From the NCBI RefSeq assembly GCF_045689235.1, contig NZ_CP136864.1:1612001-1676000 (forward strand): a DNA stretch of 64,000 nt, in the 5' to 3' direction. The notes beneath the pieces are model-generated. The model had not been told where the DNA came from. It searched no databases and saw only the letters and a list, made by a program, of their open reading frames with translations. Position 1 is the stretch's first letter; each line of letters starts with the position of its first letter. This stretch comes from Congregibacter variabilis (GTDB taxonomy: Bacteria > Pseudomonadota > Gammaproteobacteria > Pseudomonadales > Halieaceae). The translations under genes and the position numbers were made by a program. This document shows positions 52,964 to 61,429 of the stretch, in pieces.

Positions 52964-53000
52964 TGGGTTTCGCCTCAAAAGGGCCAAAAAAAGAGCGCGA

Positions 53001-53029
53001 ATACTACTTAAACCCCGGGGGTATGGCAA
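53001..53029 (-). promoter_or_regulatory. Predicted sigma70 promoter of rplM-rpsI
   Basis: Minus-strand TTGCCA (53024-53029) and TAGTAT (53001-53006) with a 17-base spacer, 38 bases upstream of the rplM start. Close to consensus and well placed. Confidence 0.65.
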
Positions 53030-53103
53030 GCCGGAATTTCAATAAGATTGGCAGATGGTTTTCTTCACGATTCCTGGGCGCCCTGTTCAACATGGAGCCG
53101 CAC

Positions 53104-54201
53104 TCAAGGGCGGTGTTCCTGAGCAAGATAATCGTGGGACTGCATTTCGAACAAACGAGACTCCGTTCTCGCAAACTCGAAGGTCAGTCGCGTACCGCTG
53201 TAAAGCTCCGATGCCGGAACTTCGGCGGCGATCACGAGTTTTACGCTCCGGTCATAGAATTCATCCACCAGGTTAATAAACCGCCGACACTGGTCATCCT
53301 GCGCTGCCGTCATTTTGGGCACGCCGGAAAGGATCACCGCATGGAACTCTCTGGCCAACTCAATATAGTCATTTTGCGAACGCGGACCGTCGCACAACTC
53401 TGCGAACTCGAACCAGGCAACATCATCGGCCAGGCAGCGGCAGGTGAGGTAGCGGCCATTGATTTCTATACGCTGCCAATGCTGAATCGAATCCGGGGCG
53501 AGGCGCTGGAAGCTGTCAGTAAGGCTGGCATCCGCTGCAGGGCCCAAGGGGTGATGATAAAGCTCTGCCTGCTCCAGAGTCCGCAGGCGGTAATCAATGC
53601 CTGCATCAACGGTCAGTACTTCGGTGTGCTCCTGCAGCAAGGCTATGGCAGGCAGAAAACGTGCTCTTTGTAAGCCATTTTCGTAAAGCCCCTCCGGCGC
53701 TATATTTGACGTAGCTACCAGAGCAATCCCGCGCTGAAAGATCGCCTGAAGAAAATTGGCGAGAATCATTGCGTCAGCGATATCGCTGACAAAAAACTCG
53801 TCAAAACAGATGATCTCCGCTTCCTCGGCGAGTCGCTGGCCCAAAAGCTCTATGGGGTTCTTTTCTCCCTCTAAGTCACTGAGCTCCCGGTGCACCCGCT
53901 GCATAAATCGATGAAAATGTACTCGCAGCTTTTTTTCAAAGGGCAGGCTTTCGTAAAAAGCGTCCATCAGATAGGTCTTGCCGCGCCCTACCCCGCCCCA
54001 AAAATAGAGGCCTCGCTCGGGCTGAGAGCTTCGACGAAACCGGCGACTCAGCCGCCCTGCGAGGCTGTTGCTTCGCGCATGTCGATCAATGACTCGATCA
54101 TAGAGATCCTGCAGGCGACGCACGGCCGCCTCCTGCGCGGCATCATGGCTGAAGTCATCGCGCTTGAGATCTTCTTGGTACCGCTGCCAGGGTGTCAGCA
54201 C
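53104..54201 (-). CDS. zapE: Cell division ATPase ZapE (AFG1 family)
   Basis: 365-residue AFG1-like P-loop ATPase that associates with the Z ring late in division. Walker A GGVGRGKT at 69-76, Walker B ICFDEFFVSDIADAMIL near 128-145, sensor VATSNIAPEGLYENGLQRARFLPAI near 165-190. Start is GTG 54201. Its gene often neighbours rplM. It is transcribed toward rplM and divergent from zapG. Confidence 0.94.
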   Translation of the reverse strand: MLTPWQRYQEDLKRDDFSHDAAQEAAVRRLQDLYDRVIDRHARSNSLAGRLSRRFRRSSQPERGLYFWGGVGRGKTYLMDAFYESLPFEKKLRVHFHRFMQRVHRELSDLEGEKNPIELLGQRLAEEAEIICFDEFFVSDIADAMILANFLQAIFQRGIALVATSNIAPEGLYENGLQRARFLPAIALLQEHTEVLTVDAGIDYRLRTLEQAELYHHPLGPAADASLTDSFQRLAPDSIQHWQRIEINGRYLTCRCLADDVAWFEFAELCDGPRSQNDYIELAREFHAVILSGVPKMTAAQDDQCRRFINLVDEFYDRSVKLVIAAEVPASELYSGTRLTFEFARTESRLFEMQSHDYLAQEHRP

Positions 54202-54356
54202 AATATCGGCGCGAGCAAAAACCTCGCGATCCTCTCATCCAGTGTTTGGGGCGCGCTACCTTACTCGTGCAGCTCCACTTTTTGCAATCTCACTATCAAG
54301 CTACTGCGTAGCAACGCTATACTTACCCCACACTTTGACCTTGCGAGGACTTGTTT

Positions 54357-54833
54357 GTGAATACCGGTATGGATGAACCTCTTTTCATCGCCATCGCTGG
54401 CGCTGTCATCGGCCTGATAATCGGCTATTTCACCGGACGACGCACCGCGCCAGGCAGCCAGACCGCTAGAGATCTGGGCGAGAAACTGGAACAGGCAGAG
54501 GCCGCCCGAGAGCGCTACGAAACTCGCGTGAATGCGCATTTCGCTGACACTGCAAACAAATTAAATGCACTAACGGCCAATTATCGGGACGTATACGAGC
54601 ATATAGCTGGAGGTGCCTCGGAGCTGTGCTCCGATGGCGATGCCGCGCAATTTAAGTCTCTGGAGGCGCCGGTAGAGCCCGAGCACGAAACCATTGACGC
54701 AGACACCGTGGTGGTAGAAGCGCCTCGGGACTATGCAGCAAAAACCTCACCCACTGATCCCGGTGTGCTCGACGAGCGCTTTGGTTTAGACGGCGAAGAA
54801 AAACCACCACAAGACTCAACAACTCGCAGCTAA
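54357..54833 (+). CDS. zapG: ZapG/YhcB family envelope protein (DUF1043)
   Basis: 158-residue bitopic protein with an N-terminal membrane helix (LFIAIAGAVIGLIIGYFTGRR near 8-28), then a coiled coil (ARDLGEKLEQAEAARERYETRV) and an acidic, disordered C-terminus. YhcB/ZapG interacts with divisome and elongasome proteins. GTG 54357 is chosen because GAGG lies 8 bases upstream; ATG 54369 is possible. Divergent from zapE, as is usual for this family. Confidence 0.85.
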   Translation: MNTGMDEPLFIAIAGAVIGLIIGYFTGRRTAPGSQTARDLGEKLEQAEAARERYETRVNAHFADTANKLNALTANYRDVYEHIAGGASELCSDGDAAQFKSLEAPVEPEHETIDADTVVVEAPRDYAAKTSPTDPGVLDERFGLDGEEKPPQDSTTRS

Positions 54834-54871
54834 CTCACACCTGAGTGCCAATGCGGGCCAAGCCCCCCCAC

Positions 54872-54894
54872 ACCCGGTGGTGCTTACACCGGGT
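54872..54894. terminator. Hairpin between convergent zapG and the Nif3-family gene
   Basis: ACCCGGTG (54872-54879), 7 bases and CACCGGGT (54887-54894) form a perfect 8-bp stem that overlaps the Nif3-family stop codon. There is no T tract, so it is only a candidate terminator for zapG. Confidence 0.4.
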
Positions 54895-55645
54895 TATCGC
54901 AATCAATGAACGTCCAATCAAGATCAAAGGTCTGCGCCACCGCCGCAGCGAGCGCCTGCACCCCATAGCGCTCCGTCGCGTGATGTCCGGCCGCCATGTA
55001 GGCGATGTTCAACTCCCGAGCCGCATGCACTGTGGGCTCTGAGATTTCCCCGGAGATGTAAAGCTGTGCTCCTGCAGCGGCCGCTTTTTCGATGTAACCC
55101 TGAGCGGCGCCGGTACACCAGGCCACTCGCTCTACACTCATTTGCGAATCGCCAATGAGCATTGGCTCCCGGCCAGTCAAGCTTCGAACCTGCTGCGCAA
55201 TCTCGCCAAGTGGGGTCGCTGCGACCAATACGCCGGTGTTTCCCACCGCTTGGGGGTCCGCTAAATCCAATGCCTCAAAGTTTTGGAAGCCCATACGCTG
55301 CCCCCACTGAGCGTTGTTTCCCAGCTCCGAATGCGCGTCTAACGGTAAGTGATAGGCCAGTAGGCTCATATCCGCGGACAATAAAGTATTGATACGCCGG
55401 CGCTTCATACCCACTATCTCGGCACTTTCGCCGCGCCAAAAATACCCATGATGAACCAGCAGTGCGTCTGCGCCCCAGGCAACAGCGGCATCCAGCACAG
55501 ACTGATTTGCAGTCACGGCAGCCGCAAGGCGGCGAACATTCCCCCGGCCTTCGACCTGCAAGCCGTTTGGGCAGTAGTCTTTAAAACGCGCGGATTCCAG
55601 CGTCGCATCACAATGTTCTACCAAATTTTTAAGCTGTACCGGCAT
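54884..55645 (-). CDS. Nif3-like dinuclear metal-centre protein (YbgI type)
   Basis: 253-residue Nif3/YbgI protein forming hexamers with a dinuclear metal site. Visible: LEHCDATL-like start, DYCPNGLQVEGRG, VTANQSVLDAAVAWGADALLVHHGYFW near 42-68 (metal-binding HHG), YHLPLDAHSELGNNAQW near 93-109 and the late YMAAGHHATERYGVQAL with further His and Glu ligands. Cellular role is unsettled; GTP cyclohydrolase-like and DNA-repair links have been proposed. ATG 55645 is preferred; ATG 55663 also opens the frame. Confidence 0.9.
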   Translation of the reverse strand: MPVQLKNLVEHCDATLESARFKDYCPNGLQVEGRGNVRRLAAAVTANQSVLDAAVAWGADALLVHHGYFWRGESAEIVGMKRRRINTLLSADMSLLAYHLPLDAHSELGNNAQWGQRMGFQNFEALDLADPQAVGNTGVLVAATPLGEIAQQVRSLTGREPMLIGDSQMSVERVAWCTGAAQGYIEKAAAAGAQLYISGEISEPTVHAARELNIAYMAAGHHATERYGVQALAAAVAQTFDLDWTFIDCDNPV

Positions 55646-55720
55646 GTTGCTTCCCGCGGTCATGTGTATGAGGCCGAAGCATCATATACAATCGCTTTTC
55701 TTTCTGGCTAGCGAGGGCGC

Positions 55721-56818
55721 ATGCGCGCTTTCCTGAAGTTTTTCACCTGGCCGGCTATTGCCGGCCTACTGGGCGCCGTGCTCATTCTCGAGCACTGGGT
55801 GTGGCCCCCGGCGAATCCTGGCCGGGAAGCGGTCGTGCGCGATAGTTTTCGCCAGGCGGTAGCCAGCGCCACGCCTTCTGTTGTGAACATTTACACCGAG
55901 AAACGCGTCAGCGCGGGCGGCAGTCGCATGCTCAACAATCCCCTTATGCCCATCCCCCGGGGAGTACCTCGACAACGGGTAGAGCGCTCCCTGGGCTCCG
56001 GCGTCATCATGCGCGAGGATGGCTACATCCTCACTAACAACCATGTCATCGACGGCGCCGATGCAATTCAGGTTCTGCTCAGTGACGGACGCTCCGCAGC
56101 AGCACAGGTTGTCGGTCGCGACCGAGCTACTGATCTTGCTGCGCTTAAAGTTGATCTGGATGGCCTGAGCGCAGTAACCATAGCCAATTCAGACCTGCTT
56201 TCTGTGGGTGATGTGGTGCTGGCTATTGGTAACCCTTTGGGCTTCGGACACTCCGTCACCCAGGGCATTGTGTCGGGGCTGGGTCGCTTTGGACTCAACC
56301 CGGGGACCTACGAAGGCTTTATTCAAACGGACGCGGTGATTCATGCGGGTAACTCCGGAGGCGCGCTCGTGGATGTCAGCGGCGCGCTAGTTGGCATTAA
56401 CAGCTTAATCTACACGTCTACCGACGGCAGCAATAACGGCATGGTCGGTATTGGCATATCGCTGGCAATACCCTCCAGCTTCGCTGAATTTGTGATGGAC
56501 GACTTAATTCGCTTCGGACGCGTCATTCGAGGCTGGCTGGGCGTACAGGTAGAGCAGTTAGCCGGCGATACTTTGGGCGAGCAGCGCCTGCTGGTGCGGG
56601 GCGTGGCCCCTGGGGGACCAGCGGATCGCGCAGGACTTCAGTCCGGCGATATCATCACGCACTTTAATGATGAAGCGATCGACGATGTGCGCCTGGCGAT
56701 GTATGAAGTGTCACTGCTGCGTCCTGGCGACAAGCTGGAAATGAGCGTATTTCGCGATAACGCCACAGAAGAAATCACAGCCATTGTCGGCACGCAGCCC
56801 GATCCTGAGATCGAGTGA
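55721..56818 (+). CDS. Periplasmic site-1 protease DegS/AlgW-type
   Basis: 365-residue S1C protease with an N-terminal membrane anchor (WPAIAGLLGAVLILEHWVW), catalytic triad His108 (NNHVI), Asp138 (TDLAAL) and Ser212 (GNSGGAL), and one C-terminal PDZ domain (GWLGVQVEQL to the end). A single PDZ and an anchor distinguish DegS/AlgW from DegP. It should cleave the anti-sigma factor (RseA/MucA) when unfolded porins bind the PDZ. The loop before the serine reads HAGNSGG rather than NPGNSGG. GAGG five bases before the ATG supports the start. Confidence 0.92.
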   Translation: MRAFLKFFTWPAIAGLLGAVLILEHWVWPPANPGREAVVRDSFRQAVASATPSVVNIYTEKRVSAGGSRMLNNPLMPIPRGVPRQRVERSLGSGVIMREDGYILTNNHVIDGADAIQVLLSDGRSAAAQVVGRDRATDLAALKVDLDGLSAVTIANSDLLSVGDVVLAIGNPLGFGHSVTQGIVSGLGRFGLNPGTYEGFIQTDAVIHAGNSGGALVDVSGALVGINSLIYTSTDGSNNGMVGIGISLAIPSSFAEFVMDDLIRFGRVIRGWLGVQVEQLAGDTLGEQRLLVRGVAPGGPADRAGLQSGDIITHFNDEAIDDVRLAMYEVSLLRPGDKLEMSVFRDNATEEITAIVGTQPDPEIE

Positions 56819-56830
56819 TCTTTGACCAGC

Positions 56831-56851
56831 GGCGCACTTCAGCTTTGCGCC
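56831..56851. terminator. Short hairpin between convergent degS-type gene and hisD
   Basis: GGCGCA (56831-56836), 9 bases and TGCGCC (56846-56851) form a 6-bp stem in the 52-base gap between convergent genes. It lacks a T tract. Confidence 0.3.
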
Positions 56852-56870
56852 CCACAGACAGCTCTAAAAC

Positions 56871-58166
56871 CTAGTCCACTATGCGCATGGCTGCACTACG
56901 GGCGTGCGCGGTGAGGGACTCGCCCTCAGCCAGGACTTGGGCGACGCGTGCTAAGGGAACCGCACCTTGCGCACTGCAGTGAATAATCGAACTGCGCTTT
57001 TGAAAGTCATAAACACCCAGAGGTGAAAAGAAACGCGCCGAACCCGATGTCGGTAACACATGATTGGGCCCCGCGCAGTAATCCCCAAGGGCCTCACAGC
57101 TGTGTATGCCCATAAAAATCGCCCCTGCCGCATCAATCAGCGGCAACAAGGCCTCGGGATCTGCCACCGCAAGTTCCAGGTGTTCTGGGGCGAGTGCATT
57201 ACTAATGGCCGCCGCATGAGCTATGTCACGGGTTTGAATCAAGGCACCGCGTTTATCCAAAGATGCCCGGATAATGGCAGATCGCTCCATTTGCGGAAGT
57301 AATCGCTCTACCGCCGCATCCACTGCCTCAATATAGGCCGCGTCAGGACAGAGCAACAGGGCCTGCGCACTTTCGTCATGCTCCGCCTGAGAAAACAGAT
57401 CCATTGCCATCCACTCGGGGGCTGCGCTGCCGTCGGCGATAATCAAAATCTCGGAGGGCCCGGCGATCATATCGATCCCCACGCGGCCAAAGACCTGACG
57501 TTTGGCTTCGGCGACAAAGCGGTTGCCCGGGCCTACGATTTTGTCCACCCGAGGAATAGCTGTCGTCCCGAGAGCCAAGGCCGCAACCGCTTGCGCACCA
57601 CCCACACAGAACATCCGGTGCACGCCAGCAAGCGCCGCAGCAGCGAGCACCAGAGGATTGCGATACCCGCCAGGCGTAGGAGCTACCATAATGATTTCGG
57701 ACACGCCGGCAACGCGGGCGGGAATCGCATTCATCAACACAGACGAGGGATAACTCGCTTTGCCGCCGGGCACATAAACACCCACGCGCCGCAATGGAGT
57801 GAGCCTTTGCCCCAGACGATTACCTAAACCGTCGTCGTAGCTCCAATCATCGCTCAGCTGCTTGCGATGAAAGGTTTCGATGCGCTTTGCAGCCTCGCTT
57901 AAGGCATCGCGCTGCTCCCCGGGAAGCTCACTCAGAGCGCGCTCCAACTCCTCCCGGGACACTTCGAGCTCACAGATCGCATCGACATCCAGTTGATCAA
58001 AGCGTCTCGTGTACTCCAGCAGCGCGGGCTCACCACGCCGCTCAATGTCAGCAATGATGTCAGCGACGGTCGATCTAACATCGCCGTCATCGCTATCCAT
58101 GGGCACTTCGAGAGCCGCCAAAGCGGATTCAAAATCCGCCGAATCACCATTGAGGCGACGCATCAA
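56871..58166 (-). CDS. hisD: Histidinol dehydrogenase
   Basis: 431-residue NAD-dependent zinc enzyme for the last two steps of histidine synthesis. YVPGGKASYPSSVLMNAIPARVAGV near 132-156, KIVGPGNRFVAEAKRQVFG, MIAGPSEILIIAD, DLFSQAEHDESAQALLL near 257-273 (catalytic Glu-His) and CAGPNHVLPTSGSARFFSPLGVYDF near 360-384 are all conserved. Overlaps hisG by four bases. Confidence 0.97.
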   Translation of the reverse strand: MMRRLNGDSADFESALAALEVPMDSDDGDVRSTVADIIADIERRGEPALLEYTRRFDQLDVDAICELEVSREELERALSELPGEQRDALSEAAKRIETFHRKQLSDDWSYDDGLGNRLGQRLTPLRRVGVYVPGGKASYPSSVLMNAIPARVAGVSEIIMVAPTPGGYRNPLVLAAAALAGVHRMFCVGGAQAVAALALGTTAIPRVDKIVGPGNRFVAEAKRQVFGRVGIDMIAGPSEILIIADGSAAPEWMAMDLFSQAEHDESAQALLLCPDAAYIEAVDAAVERLLPQMERSAIIRASLDKRGALIQTRDIAHAAAISNALAPEHLELAVADPEALLPLIDAAGAIFMGIHSCEALGDYCAGPNHVLPTSGSARFFSPLGVYDFQKRSSIIHCSAQGAVPLARVAQVLAEGESLTAHARSAAMRIVD

Positions 58167-58813
58167 AGGGGCCTCTTCAAGTCTGTCACCGCCGCGGCAA
58201 TCGCATCGATCAGATGATTAATCGCTCCATGATGAGAGCGCAGGGACGCTTTATTGACGATCAGCCGGGAGGTGACCCGGGCAATTTCATCCAACGGCTC
58301 CATGCCATTGGCACGCAGCGTGTTCCCGGTGTCGACAATATCGACGATCATATCGGCGAGCTGCATGGCCGGTGCCAGCTCCATCGCACCATAAAGTTTG
58401 ATGAGCTCAACCTGCACTCCACGCCGGGCAAAGTAATCCCGAGAAACGTTCACGAACTTGGTAGCCACTCTCAAACGTCGCGGGGGCCAGTCAAAGCCCA
58501 GAGGCGCAGCGGTCATCAATCGACAAGGAGCAATGCCCAGATCAAGAGGCTCGTAAACTCCATCGCTGCCTTGCTCAAGCAAGGTGTCTTTACCCACTAC
58601 ACCAAGGTCTGCTGCGCCATGACGCACATACACCGGCACATCGACTCCGCGCATGACAACCAACTGTACATCCGCCCGCGTGGTGGGAAACACCAGCTTG
58701 CGGCTCTTGCTCATATCTTCCAGAGGTTCGACCCCGGCGCGCGCCAAAAGCGGCAAAGTCTCTTTAAGAATGCGTCCCTTGGTCAACGCCAGGGTTAGTT
58801 TGCCCGTTTCCAT
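58163..58813 (-). CDS. hisG: ATP phosphoribosyltransferase, short form (HisG_S)
   Basis: 216-residue catalytic subunit for the first step of histidine synthesis. LTLALTKGRILKETLPLL near 5-22, AADLGVVGKDTLLEQG near 66-81 and the PRPP-binding DIVDTGNTLRANGMEPLDEIA near 163-183 are typical. It lacks the C-terminal regulatory domain of the long form, so it should require HisZ as partner; hisZ is not in this window. Lies between murA and hisD, as in Pseudomonas. Confidence 0.95.
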   Translation of the reverse strand: METGKLTLALTKGRILKETLPLLARAGVEPLEDMSKSRKLVFPTTRADVQLVVMRGVDVPVYVRHGAADLGVVGKDTLLEQGSDGVYEPLDLGIAPCRLMTAAPLGFDWPPRRLRVATKFVNVSRDYFARRGVQVELIKLYGAMELAPAMQLADMIVDIVDTGNTLRANGMEPLDEIARVTSRLIVNKASLRSHHGAINHLIDAIAAAVTDLKRPL

Positions 58814-58832
58814 GAAGTCAGCCCGCTACTTG

Positions 58833-60095
58833 CTAGTCCACAACCCGCCGAATATCGGCACCCAGGGCTTGCAACTTCTCTTCGATACATTCGTAACCAC
58901 GATCAATGTGATAAATCCGATCGATCAAGGTCTCCCCGGTTGCGACTAATCCGGCAATCACAAGACTCGCCGATGCGCGTAAATCGGTTGCCATCACCGG
59001 CGCGCCGGCAATCACAGGCTGCCCCACAATGATGGCGGTATTCCCTTCGATGGTGATTTTCGCGCCCATGCGGTTCATTTCGTGAGTCTGGATCAGACGA
59101 TTTTCGAACACCGTCTCAGTCACCGTGGCGGTGCCGTCGGCAATGGCGTTCATCGCCGTAAACTGCGCCTGCATGTCCGTCGGAAACCCCGGATAAGGCG
59201 CCGTGCGAATACTCACGGCCTTCGGTCGTCGCCCGCGCATATCCAGGCTAATCCAGTTCTCTCCGCAGCTGATATCAGCCCCCGCTTCTTCAAGCTTCTG
59301 CAACACCACTTCCAGATGCTCGGCTCGAGCTTCGCGCAGATGGATCCTGCCGCCGGTAGCGGCTGCAGCCACCAAATACGTACCTGCCTCGATGCGATCG
59401 GGCATGACCTCAAACCGACAACCGTGAAGTTTTTCGACGCCGTCGATCACCATACGATCCGTGCCATGTCCGCTGATCTTGGCTCCCATGGCGATGAGGC
59501 ATTCGGCAAGGTCAACCACTTCGGGTTCCCGCGCCGCATTTTCGAGCACTGTGCGTCCCTTGGCGAGGGTCGCGGCCATCATCAAGTTCTCGGTACCACC
59601 AACGGTCACGGTCTCCATAACGATGTGCGCACCAGTGAGACGCCCGTCCACCGAGGCGTTGATATAGCCGCCCTCCACATGGATCGTAGCTCCCATAGCC
59701 TCAAGGCCACGCAGGTGCAAATCAACGGGACGGCTGCCAATCGCACATCCCCCCGGAAACGACACCCTGGCCTTACCAAAGCGCGCGACCATGGGACCCA
59801 GAACCAGGATCGATGCGCGCATGGTCTTCACTAATTCGTAAGGCGCCGAGCAGTCGCTCAAAGTGCTGGCATCAACTTCGATGCTCATTTTTTCGTCAAT
59901 AGTCAGACCAACGCCCATGCACCCGAGCAGCTCAATCATCGTTGTGATGTCATGTAAATGCGGCAGGTTGCCGATGGTTACCAATTCGTCGGACAGCAGT
60001 GTGGCTGCGAGAATGGGTAACGCTGCATTCTTGGCGCCGGAAATACGCAACTCACCTTCGAGACGCGCACCACCTTTAATGAGTAGTTTATCCAT
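58833..60095 (-). CDS. murA: UDP-N-acetylglucosamine 1-carboxyvinyltransferase MurA
   Basis: 420-residue EPSP-synthase-fold enzyme committing UDP-GlcNAc to peptidoglycan synthesis. Lys22-Asn23 (SGAKNAALPILAA) and the catalytic Cys117 in FPGGCAIGSRPVDLHLRGLEAMGA are present, so the fosfomycin target Cys is intact. Repeated domain pattern and length are standard. Immediately downstream of ibaG. Confidence 0.98.
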   Translation of the reverse strand: MDKLLIKGGARLEGELRISGAKNAALPILAATLLSDELVTIGNLPHLHDITTMIELLGCMGVGLTIDEKMSIEVDASTLSDCSAPYELVKTMRASILVLGPMVARFGKARVSFPGGCAIGSRPVDLHLRGLEAMGATIHVEGGYINASVDGRLTGAHIVMETVTVGGTENLMMAATLAKGRTVLENAAREPEVVDLAECLIAMGAKISGHGTDRMVIDGVEKLHGCRFEVMPDRIEAGTYLVAAAATGGRIHLREARAEHLEVVLQKLEEAGADISCGENWISLDMRGRRPKAVSIRTAPYPGFPTDMQAQFTAMNAIADGTATVTETVFENRLIQTHEMNRMGAKITIEGNTAIIVGQPVIAGAPVMATDLRASASLVIAGLVATGETLIDRIYHIDRGYECIEEKLQALGADIRRVVD

Positions 60096-60110
60096 GCTTT
60101 AGCAGCGCGA

Positions 60111-60353
60111 TCAGACGCTCTGCGCCTCCCACTCATCAGGGGTAAAGGTACGAATATTAACGGCGTGAATACTACCCGATGCAATCGCTTCATTGATCGC
60201 TGCATACACCGTCTGTTGACGACGCACTGCTCGCTGCTCAGCAAAGACCTCACTTACCACTGTGATGTCGTAATTAGCGCCCGAGCCCTCCACGCTCACA
60301 GTCGCTCCATCAATAGCATCGCGCACCATGACCTCTACGGTTTTGGCATCCAC
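60111..60353 (-). CDS. ibaG: BolA-family protein IbaG
   Basis: 80-residue BolA-like protein (YrbA/IbaG). The class II KH-like fold is seen in VEVMVRDAIDGATVSVEGSG, then ITVVSEVFAEQRAVRRQQTVYAAI and IHAVNIRTFTPDEW. Usually acts with monothiol glutaredoxin in iron-sulfur handling and envelope stress. In most BolA proteins a conserved Cys or His ligates iron; the C-terminal His (IHAVNI) is kept. Start is GTG with AGGAG seven bases upstream. Confidence 0.92.
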   Translation of the reverse strand: MDAKTVEVMVRDAIDGATVSVEGSGANYDITVVSEVFAEQRAVRRQQTVYAAINEAIASGSIHAVNIRTFTPDEWEAQSV

Positions 60354-60487
60354 AGCAGTACTCCTGTTCCCGGGACCCGGGTAAAATTAAAGGTGGGGAA
60401 AGTGTCGGGGAAATAGTCGGCGCAATTGTAAGTAAAAGCGCCGAAAATGGCGAGTTATCCCGCCAGAGCCTATTGCAAATCCCGGCC

Positions 60488-61183
60488 TTAGTCCGCAGCG
60501 GACTCCACGGTCCAATTGGCGATCACCTTATCGAGGTCACCGTCATATCGCCTCGCGGCGGACTCAAACTGGCTACGGTAAATCTGTCCTAAATTGACAT
60601 TCTCAACCACTAAATTGCGCATCTTCCAGGCACCCGACTTGTCTCTGGCCATGAGATACACCACAACATAGGGCTGCGTCGCATCGCTATAAATCAGTTG
60701 TCGCAGCGTGGCTCGGGTCGGTGAATCGTCAGAATCCTCATCATCGTCTAACTCAACGCGAGATCCCCCAAAAGCCAGCAAGCCTTTGCTGTAGGTTCTC
60801 ACCAGGCCAACGCGCATGGTTTCGGTAAAACGCTCCAACTGATCTCGAAGTTGATCTCTGCCTGCCTCGTCGAGTCCGCGATAGCGGGCTCCGGTCGCAT
60901 ACTCCCCCATCACACCCCGGGCAAAACCCCGAAAGTCCACAATGGGATCAAGCACCTCGTGCACCGCAGCGTAGTAGCGCTCCGGATCTTCATCCACGTA
61001 ATCTCGAGCTTCTTCAATAACCACAAGAACTTTATCCGTGGTCTCACGCAGCGTTGCACGTGCACTTTTACCCTCGACCGCCTCCTGGGCACTCACGCCC
61101 GAGGCTGTGGAACCGAGAAAAAGCCCGGTCACCAAAACCAGTGCCGCCGTAATCGAATATCGCCATTCCCTGTGCGAACGCAT
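60488..61183 (-). CDS. mlaC: Periplasmic phospholipid-binding protein MlaC
   Basis: 231-residue Mla-pathway (Tol_Tol_Ttg2) protein that shuttles phospholipids between the outer-membrane MlaA complex and the inner-membrane MlaFEDB transporter. A signal peptide (SITAALVLVTGLFLGSTASGVSAQ) precedes the conserved VDEDPERYYAAVHEVLDPIVDFRGFARGVMG. WKMRNLVVENVNLGQIYRSQFESA near 190-213 is also conserved. An acidic insertion (ELDDDEDSDDSPT) is unusual. ATG 61183 with AGGAAGG upstream is chosen over 61216. The usual partners mlaFED and mlaB are absent from both sides. Confidence 0.9.
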   Translation of the reverse strand: MRSHREWRYSITAALVLVTGLFLGSTASGVSAQEAVEGKSARATLRETTDKVLVVIEEARDYVDEDPERYYAAVHEVLDPIVDFRGFARGVMGEYATGARYRGLDEAGRDQLRDQLERFTETMRVGLVRTYSKGLLAFGGSRVELDDDEDSDDSPTRATLRQLIYSDATQPYVVVYLMARDKSGAWKMRNLVVENVNLGQIYRSQFESAARRYDGDLDKVIANWTVESAAD

Positions 61184-61429
61184 GTTTCCTTCCTCAAGCC
61201 TGCTGGTCTGTTTCATTAGAGCGGTTATACTCGCTAGCCCTTAACTTGGACCGAGCCAAATTTGGGCGAAAATTGTACACGCTTTTGCTCATGACTCGTA
61301 TGACAGCATCGACACCATAGTGGTTCAATCTCCAGCGCCAACCGTCCGCACCGGCTCCCTTGGGGTCCTTGTGCACTCTCACCGTGGAGATCTGCCTGCC
61401 CCGGGACGCAAACCAAGCGCCACGCACCC

